A stretch of 41,528 bases of DNA from Lingula anatina. Its lineage: Eukaryota > Brachiopoda > Lingulata > Lingulida > Lingulidae. The notes beneath the pieces were generated by a model. The model had not been told where the DNA came from. It searched no databases and was given only the letters and a program-made list of their open reading frames with translations. Made by a program: the position numbers and the translations under genes. Within the stretch, counting starts at the first letter, position 1. Each line of letters opens with the position of its first letter. The stretch covers positions 276,859-318,386 of the forward strand of contig NW_019775464.1 of assembly GCF_001039355.2 (NCBI RefSeq), given 5' to 3'. Below are positions 35,101 to 41,528 of this stretch, in pieces.

Positions 35101-36201
35101 TCTATTTTTCCTTAACAATTTGCAGGCATTTTGAAAAATGTCCAACGTCTCAGAAGTAGCAACCAAGCTCATTTTACATCTCTAGCCCTAAATAATGCAT
35201 TTATGTAAAGAAAATAGGAAAGAACATTGCAGGATTTGACTATTGGACCTATGGGAGTGGCAACACGACTTATAGAGGGCAAGAAAGCGATGCAAGAATT
35301 ACTTGTAGATACTTAAGACAGACAAGCATCTCTTTTACAGAACGGTTAATAACCATACACTGATAATTGTTAAAATACTACAGTCAACAATATTGTACTT
35401 ACAAGCTCCTCTAGGAATATTTGCCACAATAAAGTTAAACTCCTCAGCGCTGTTCACGGCCAACAGGTTTTTCCGCATAACATGACAGCACGCTCGCGCC
35501 GTAGCATGGGTTGTACCTTTCACAGGGTTGACAAAATGGTACTCTTTGTTTTGGTACGTAACAGACCAGCCCGTGCATTCTGGGTGGAAATCTGTTGGAT
35601 ACAGCATAAATTAATTAACTGGTCTGTTTCAAAACATACAACCATTTTTAAGATAAAATAAATGTAAGTTACAGATTTACGCTTTCTTCAAAACGTCCTA
35701 AATATTGAATTCGGCCTATAGAATTATTTACCATTTAATGGAAATAATGGTTTGATTCATACCTCTAAGGATGTTTTGATGTCTATCGACATCCGCCACT
35801 GCATTTGCAAATTGCTGTAACGATGTTTGAAGTTGCTGAACCTGGCGTTCAAGTGCTGTCATCTTGCCAGAAAGTGCCATATTGTCTGCTTGGAGTGAAG
35901 TATGAGTTTGAATTCCATTGTTTACTTTTTGTTTTACGTCCTGAAGAACTATTTCAAAGTTGTTGTCTGAGCTATGTAAGTCTTGTACTTCGGCTGTCAA
36001 ATTCTCGTCCTTCATTCTAGCCTTGATCGCCTCGCGGCTTACGACGTCGATCCAAGCTTTTGCCCACGCTGCTAAACGGTCAACACTGCTGTCATTCATA
36101 ACACTTTGCGTCGAAAGAGGGTAGTCTGAATTTGTAACTGCACCTTGTGTGTATAAAACACTCAAAACCAAGCATAATGAGAAAAAAGATATGGACTTCA
36201 T
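32118..36201 (-). CDS. CTL3: secreted coiled-coil C-type lectin
   Basis: Three exons, 36201-35763, 35591-35403 and 32344-32118, all phase 1 junctions, give 284 residues and a stop. The signal peptide starts MKSISFFSLCLVLSVLYTQG. The coiled-coil stalk includes LTAEVQDL and LERQVQQLQTSLQ. The lectin domain runs over exons 2 and 3: ECTGWSVTYQNKEYHF, RACCHVMRKNLLAVNSAEEF, then GYWLDAECINSSCTWKNSPG, KRCLVLPYQ, GLDCT and GFICE. As in CTL1, EPN/QPD and WND are missing. Here GYVGLDC replaces the WND region, so the binding face differs from CTL1. The second intron is 3058 nt and holds a hairpin, a decayed tRNA-like SINE and a repeat. The first exon has exactly the CTL1 length. The start was chosen by alignment with CTL1; an in-frame ATG 14 codons upstream also exists. 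Confidence 0.9.
32585..32690. repeat. Long hairpin in CTL3 intron 2
   Basis: The left arm contains tttgaaagcaagacaaattt and gatcaagagtgtggtg. The right arm is its near-perfect inverse (caccaaactcttgatc, ttgctttcaaaatatt). Arms are about 45 bases around a spacer of about 20 bases. Probably a foldback element. Confidence 0.8.
32840..33340 (+). repeat. Diverged duplicate of 9100-9520
   Basis: Partner of the 9.1 kb copy, within CTL3 intron 2. It ends in a (TG)n(G)n tract at 33270-33304. Confidence 0.5.
33270..33304. repeat. (TG)n followed by poly(G)
   Basis: About ten TG units followed by a run of about 13 G. Confidence 0.9.
34170..34260 (+). mobile_element. tRNA-derived SINE-like remnant
   Basis: Contains a perfect Pol III B box, GGTTCGATCCC (34235-34245), in the tRNA-like context agcgtgaggttgtgggttcg. 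No cloverleaf or clear A box can be drawn, so this is not a functional tRNA gene. Confidence 0.4.
34615..34632 (-). promoter_or_regulatory. Possible YY1-type start (AAGATGGCGGC)
   Basis: On the minus strand, tcaagatggcggccaattt is a consensus YY1/initiator overlapping an ATG that opens MAANLLRKL. A second, similar atggcggc lies at about 34970-34977. No further exon was recognised. Confidence 0.2.
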
Positions 36202-36270
36202 TGTGACAAAAATTACGCTTGCGAGTGTGAGACAAGTGAGCATTGGTGTTAGTAATGATGGTGAGATTTT

Positions 36271-36400
36271 TCATGGTCCCACGATCCCTGTCTGACATGT
36301 GTGGCTTTTAATCTTATTAAATCAATCTCTGGATAAAACTCTTCAAAATGTAGATAAGTTAGATAAAGTCAAATAATACAGTGTGATAAAAAATCCAGTA
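36271..36400 (-). promoter_or_regulatory. Conserved CTL upstream block (CTL3)
   Basis: tcatggtcccacgatccctg at 36271 and tcaaataatacagtgtgata near 36370 match the CTL1 and CTL2 blocks. The first lies about 70 bases from the start codon here, against about 103 in the other two. Confidence 0.55.
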
Positions 36401-36599
36401 TAAATTATATGTTTACAGCAGGGGACTTGCATTTTAAAACTAAGTTATGCTGGGAAAATCGACTTAAATTGGTAGTAAACCTACATTTGTATAACACAAT
36501 TAAAATTGTTGGTTATCATTAAGTCATTTTTATTATTACATGCAAAAACAGCATTAAAACACTGTAATAGGAATCGTTCCAGATACATGTATTCCAAGG

Positions 36600-36815
36600 C
36601 TGTATTCCCAGAGCTTTTAGATCGATCTATCCCCGCGGGGAGTCTCACTAGATTACTGTCAGATAATCCGGCTTAAATGTCCGTCCTGCCTACTACAAGC
36701 TGCAAGGGGGTAATATACTTTCGTGTCCGCTCGGCTGACAGCTATTTAGCGTGAACCCCCAGGGAGTTAGGTCGATCTAAAGTAGATCGATCTAATCTCT
36801 GGAAATGGGGTCCAA
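36600..36815. mobile_element. Foldback MITE, copy 3
   Basis: Inverted repeat bounded by tagatcgatcta on both sides, with ggagtctcactagattactg on the left and a matching but more diverged right arm. Same family as 26830 and 28676. Confidence 0.75.
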
Positions 36816-36829
36816 TTTGTCGCGTCTTA

Positions 36830-37670
36830 GTCTCTTAATCTCTTATGATGAAGCTTCGACCTTGTCAGATAGGCTTACTTTAGATAAACTAAAGGAAGAT
36901 CTGTGCAAAACTAAATCATATATTTATGGAGCAATCCAATTGTCTTTTAACATCAAACAGTATATGTGATTTGACAAAACTGAAGACTAAAATAATCTGA
37001 TGCTCCTTTATTCAATATGCACTTTTTAATTTTCAATAGAATGAACAGTTTTATTGCAGTAGTTTTAAATCTCCAGAAGCAGTCCTTTAACTAAGTTTCA
37101 TTCAAACATGAAGTGTTTTATTATAGTTGCTCTTAACATTAACCACTGGGTTTCACTTTTATCAATAAATTATGTTAATCAAAATATTATCACTATTTCA
37201 CTACCGGTATAAGATATTCAGAGTAGCCCAGTGTAAAATTTTAACTCGAAAATCTCATAATTTTGTTCAAACTAATTAACTTTTGATCTTCCTTCCCTGA
37301 TACTCGTCATAACTCTCTGGGTAACGAAAGGTCGTTAGCCCATGTTTATGTGTGGCTTTTTCAAATCCCGCCATTCTTTCTACCTCAATTCTCTCACTGC
37401 ATTCCATGCTGCGCACGATTCAAAAGCACGTCAACATGGTTGCTAGAGGTGAGGTGTGTCTGAAAATGATAATATAAATTTTGGGGTGAATTTACTTCAT
37501 CGCATTAATCTGTTAAGAAATTATTTTCATTGATTCTAAAATATAGAAAATACTGACAGGTGAGTGCAAGAAACTCAGAAAGTATTTCCGGAGTATTCTT
37601 TTATGATAAATTAGTAAATCAATTGATTTAATCATAGCGGAAAACATTTATTCAAGGACAATTTCTTTTA
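36830..37670 (+). repeat. CTL upstream segmental duplication, copy 2
   Basis: Upstream of CTL3. Carries the same blocks as 31285-31740, with about 390 extra bases (about 36955-37345) between the first and second block. With the coding similarity this shows that CTL2 and CTL3 were duplicated together with at least 1.5 kb of 5' flank. Confidence 0.85.
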
Positions 37671-38115
37671 TCTTCGCTTGTCAACTTGCATACTTGTAAG
37701 ATGCGTTTATGGTCTCTCTTACAACGTCGTGCTATTGATTATCGAACAGTGGTAAATAATTAACTACGCTTGATGTCATTGGTCCTTCCGTCACCTCCTC
37801 ACCTCTGTAGATAGGACAACCAAAGGAGGGCTAGTTAAGAGATAGGCATTAACTGGCAGCAGGTGTGGTGAAATAATCAGCTATTAGAGCGTAAACTAAC
37901 AATCTTGACACAATTTGATACCAGAATACCTTGTTGTCATCATCATTTGTTTCTCAGTTACTGTAACACCTATTGCTACATGTATGAGCTTTGGACTATT
38001 GTTTCCATCCACCTTTTACCGTACTTAGCGCAGTGCTTTTCTTAACGAAATTTGAAAGTTTACGCAGCGCAGTGAACGGTGTCCCCTGTTAAGTTATAGC
38101 GTTAAATTAACGACG
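37671..38115. other. Immediate upstream region of the GH76 gene
   Basis: 445 bases without a coding frame. No clear TATA box. A cgcagtg motif occurs twice near 38030-38070. It is part of a 1.9 kb head-to-head spacer with CTL3. Confidence 0.4.
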
Positions 38116-41065
38116 ATGGGTCGACTCGTGCAAGTAAATTTGATACTGCACATCAGTTTAATACTCTTATGCGGCTTGCTATCGCAGGCCGATAGCAGAT
38201 ACAATACGCCTAAGGATGTACGCATTTTTAACTCGAGCGTCGAAATCAGCTCTTTAACCAGTCCGATACACCAGACAAGAGTTGGGTCGCGAGAAATTGC
38301 TGCAATCGGGACCGGCGTATCAGATGGAAACGACACGGCGTCTCAGTGTACCCTGGCTATGTTTGGCGGGGACGAGGCGGCCTACTGGGCCTGCAGGACA
38401 GAATACGCCTTTCAACAGAACTGGTGGCCATCTCCCATCGCGGGTTTGTTCAGCTACCAGGTACGTTCTGGGTCCTTTTTTCTTCTTAAAAAATAATTTA
38501 TTTAAATCTTAAAATTACCAAGGTCATTTAACAAAATTCAACAATGTGGGTCAGGGCAGTGGCGAACCAATTGGAAGCAATGTTGGCATATTCCTGACAT
38601 TGTGTATTTATATACATTACACAATATGTGCAACACTGACGGGACTCAGAGGGTCACTTTTCTGTGGAAAAACCCAGACTTTCGTCAACTAATCACATAC
38701 ATTTACTAAGATTTTATTTGTAGTTTTCTAGAATTAAGTAACAATCGGCCTAAAACTATAATACCTCCAACTGTTTGTAAAGAGTTCTTAATGGAATGAC
38801 ACTTTTAATCTAAAGCATAAAAATAGACTACAATTTCCTGTCTCCTACTACATAAAACCGCCCCTTAATTCTCTTTCGCGATTTATCTTAAGGTCTTAAA
38901 GCACAACGCGATATATTATTGTTGGTATCCTGTTAAGAATAGCTCTATTAAATAAGGGGTTTGTAGCACAATTATAGAGCCTCAAAATCCGGAAATCAAA
39001 TATGGATGTCAAATGCTAGTAAACATACAATTGGAAATGTTACATTAATTTTGCTTTCTATTCTTTACTTCACATTTTCTTATTCGCTTTCACATGTTTA
39101 CATCCATCTATCTGTCAATATCAAATTTCCGTTTCGCTTCACGGTATGGAACGGCTTCGACGGATTTTGGCAAAATGGAGCGGTTCTGGAGGTTCTGACT
39201 AATTTCATGGTGTACGGTAACAACACTCGCTACATCTCAGTGGTCCGCAGTTCCCTTAGGTACCTGTATAGTCTACTGGAGGCCTACGCCCCACAGCCTT
39301 CCTATGACGATATGGCTTGGTATGGGCTGAGCTTTGCAAGAATTTCCGAGGTGAGCGCCCTGAGTTTTAGAGTTTATTGGAAACCAACTACTGTACAAGC
39401 TTCTTTCAACGACTCGAAGCAATTCAATAAACGCTGAAACTCACAGTGGAGGAGAGGCAACCTTGGAAAATGTCTACGTTTGGAATGTTTATTTATTCGA
39501 GTTCTGTGTCCATTTGTCTTCTTAAATTTTTTTTTTGCTAAGGAATAAATCTTAAACTGTTTTTTTTTTTTTAAATTTATTCAAGACTACAGGTCTTTAT
39601 ATTAGATAAGAATTAAGAAATGTAGACATAGACTTCTCGGTATTCGAGAGTCTGCAATGCAGCCATTAACTGCCCTATAGTTCCCTTCATGGACAACTAA
39701 AATATTCCAGGTCCTTGGAGACTCGACTTTCCTGTCGTCTGCTCAGCAGATCTACGATTGGAACTGGAAAAACGGCTGGGATACAAATATGAACAACTGT
39801 CATGGAGGCATGTGGTTCGACCAACAGGTCAACGCCAAGCAGACGATTACCAATGTCCAGGTAAACACCGCAAGTTTGAGACGTTCTTAAATAGCCCTTC
39901 ACAAAACTGTTTGTCGTCCTTTATGAGCAATACGTGATATGCAGATAAGTGGGATTTAAGGTTTACACAGTAGTCTAAAGCAAAATGCTTCCAATTAAAA
40001 TTTTGCGACATAAATAGTGAAAAGAATTGCTCTTAAGGAACTTTGAAATAAGCAAGGCGAAGGTGACCTCTACCAGGGTGGCAGATTATATAGGGAAAAT
40101 GGGGAAAAAACAGAGAGCCTAATGACTGTCTATTTATCTAGAGGCATATCTGTGAATACCTATGAAAATTCAATCTGTCACCCTGGTAGAGGGTAAAGCG
40201 AAATATGATCTTTTTTGTAACTCATTTCCATTTCCAGATGATGCAGCTGGGAGCCCGACTTTACCGCCTGACGTCATCTAAAAGCAGACGACAAGAGTTG
40301 ATGTCACAACTGAACCTCACCATCAATTTTTTGGTGAACAACCACGTGATCGACCCGGACACATTTCAGGTGGCAGACGGCATATATTTGAACAACTGCT
40401 CGTCGAACAGAGTTTATGGAAGAACTTACAACAGTGGTGTTTTTATCGGTAGCTTGGTCGAACTTTACAAAGCAACAAATCAGACCAATTTTCTGAACAC
40501 TGCTCACAAGATTGCCAATGCAACAATGACCTTGTCGTCCCGACACGGCGTTTTGATGGAATATTGCGACGCGGGGAACGAAACATGTAACGACGACGCA
40601 AAAATGTTCAAAGGGATATTTGCGCGCAATCTACGTTATCTCGCAGACGTCTCTGATCAGGCTCACGCTAAACTTTACAGGGATTACTTAGCAATGAACA
40701 TGCGTTCTCTATTGTCCAGTTCGATATGTGAGCCAACACTGAAGAAACCGTGTAACATATCGTACCGAGACGGCCGGCCCTACCATAATTCCACCGGGCC
40801 TGTGTTTGGTACACGTTGGTTTGGGCCCTTCAATTTCACTTCCCCCATGCAGGACACGTCAGCGTTGGAGTTGTTAGTCGCCAATATCGCCCAGGACACC
40901 CGATGCCATGGCGACGGATGCACCTACGACCCTCCAACCCCTCCTCCCCGTCCGTTAACTTGTCAAGATCACCCCTGTCCCTCGGACGAGGCGTGCTGCG
41001 CTTACAGCGACTACTACACTTGCTGTACACCAGATCAGAAGTGTGTTAACGGCGTCTGTGAATAA
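38116..41065 (+). CDS. Secreted GH76 family alpha-mannanase-like enzyme with Cys-rich tail
   Basis: Exons 38116-38460, 39144-39350, 39711-39860 and 40238-41065, all phase 0, give 509 residues. Residues 1-26 are a signal peptide (VNLILHISLILLCGLL core). The (alpha/alpha)6 GH76 domain shows YWACRTEYAFQQNWWPSP, FWQNGAVLEVL, the catalytic pair in SYDDMAWYGLSF (Asp170-Asp171), NGWDTNMNNCHGGMWFD, KQTITNVQ and RTYNSGVFIGSL. In known GH76 enzymes the adjacent aspartates cleave alpha-1,6-mannan; fungal members (Dfg5/Dcw1) act on cell-wall mannoprotein. Residues from about 463 form a Pro-rich linker and then an eight-cysteine module (CPSDEACC....CCTPDQKC). Many N-glycosylation sequons support secretion. 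The start ATG has a good context (ACGATGG). The exon 2 acceptor is not AG: the 93 bases before it contain no AG. So exon 2's left border rests on homology only. Confidence 0.87.
40063..40196. mobile_element. Small TIR element in GH76 intron 3
   Basis: About 22-base terminal inverted repeats, cctctaccagggtggcagat and the mirror atctgtcaccctggtagagg, enclose an AT-rich core with no frame. Size and structure fit a MITE. Removed with the intron. Confidence 0.7.
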
Positions 41066-41113
41066 TGTCTCTTCCAACTGTTGGCTGAAACATGAAGTTG
41101 TTGCTCAATGGAC

Positions 41114-41115
<2 letters not shown>

Positions 41116-41153
<38 letters not shown>
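41116..41153 (+). repeat. (AAT)n tract with AATAAA at its end
   Basis: About 12 AAT units end in AATAAA (41148-41153), 83 bases after the GH76 stop. This is the best candidate poly(A) signal for that gene. Confidence 0.7.
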
Positions 41154-41154
<1 letters not shown>

Positions 41155-41252
41155 CGACAATTATTTTTTTAAATTCTATCTAATGGTACACAACACAGGA
41201 AATAAGGAAGATCATTCATAATTTATGTTTCTTATGGAACCTCTCCCACTCA

Positions 41253-41291
41253 GACACACACACACACACACATACACACACACACACACAC
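41253..41291. repeat. (CA)n microsatellite
   Basis: About 19 CA units with one interruption, downstream of the GH76 gene. No further gene is visible to the window end. Confidence 0.95.
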
Positions 41292-41528
41292 TTTGGCATT
41301 GCTAATCAAGACTGTACATATGACCATACAGTACCCGGGGAAACTCCGGGATAAAATACATGTGTACGGCTCAAGGGCTATCTACTGTTATGATTGGCAT
41401 ATACACATGCATGTACATCCAAACTGACCCTCTCTGTGATAGGGAAGAAAGTTTCCATTTGATCCGCAGACTACCAACGAAGCTTGAATGTCTCCGTGGT
41501 AACTCCGCCGTCTTGGACGTACAGCTAG

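Overview
This is animal nuclear DNA. Genes are split by GT-AG introns, intergenic space is AT-rich, microsatellites and degenerate LINE/MITE copies are common, and there are N gaps (one 96-base run plus single Ns that look like contig joins). The gene families (tandem Laminin_G_3/concanavalin A-like modules, secreted coiled-coil C-type lectins, a GH76 glycosidase) fit a marine invertebrate. I favour a lophotrochozoan such as a mollusc, but the sequence alone does not exclude amphioxus or a hemichordate.

Layout. (1) Positions 211-8355, minus strand: the 3' part of a large secreted or surface protein made of five consecutive LamG_3 modules on 12 exons. Every module boundary is phase 1, and all 12 exons join in one open frame (3363 nt, 1121 codons). 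Its 5' signal-peptide exon was not found. (2) 8.4-17.6 kb: no gene seen. It holds a 1.89 kb tandem duplication carrying two LINE 3' fragments, copies of a repeat with a decayed paired-like HTH, and the N gap. (3) 17602-19411, minus: complete three-exon C-type lectin gene (CTL1). (4) 19.4-29.3 kb: no confident gene, with remnants of an LTR element, a CR1/Jockey-type LINE, an RTE-type LINE and two foldback MITEs. (5) 29380-30156, minus: CTL2, which has exons 1 and 2 but no exon 3 that I could find. (6) 32118-36201, minus: CTL3, complete, with a 3.06 kb second intron. (7) 38116-41065, plus: a four-exon gene for a secreted GH76-type alpha-mannanase-like protein ending in an eight-cysteine half-granulin-like module. 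It lies head-to-head with CTL3.

How the genes may work together (inference). All recognisable products look secreted and carry glycan-binding or glycan-cleaving folds: LamG/ConA-like modules, oligomeric lectins with unusual CTLDs, and a GH76 enzyme whose known relatives act on alpha-1,6-mannan of fungal and bacterial surfaces. The region therefore looks like a small, recently duplicating cluster for glycan recognition or digestion (immunity, mucus or feeding). The most unusual gene is the GH76 enzyme, a family rarely seen in animals. It keeps the catalytic Asp-Asp pair, but one intron lacks a visible AG acceptor at the expected place.
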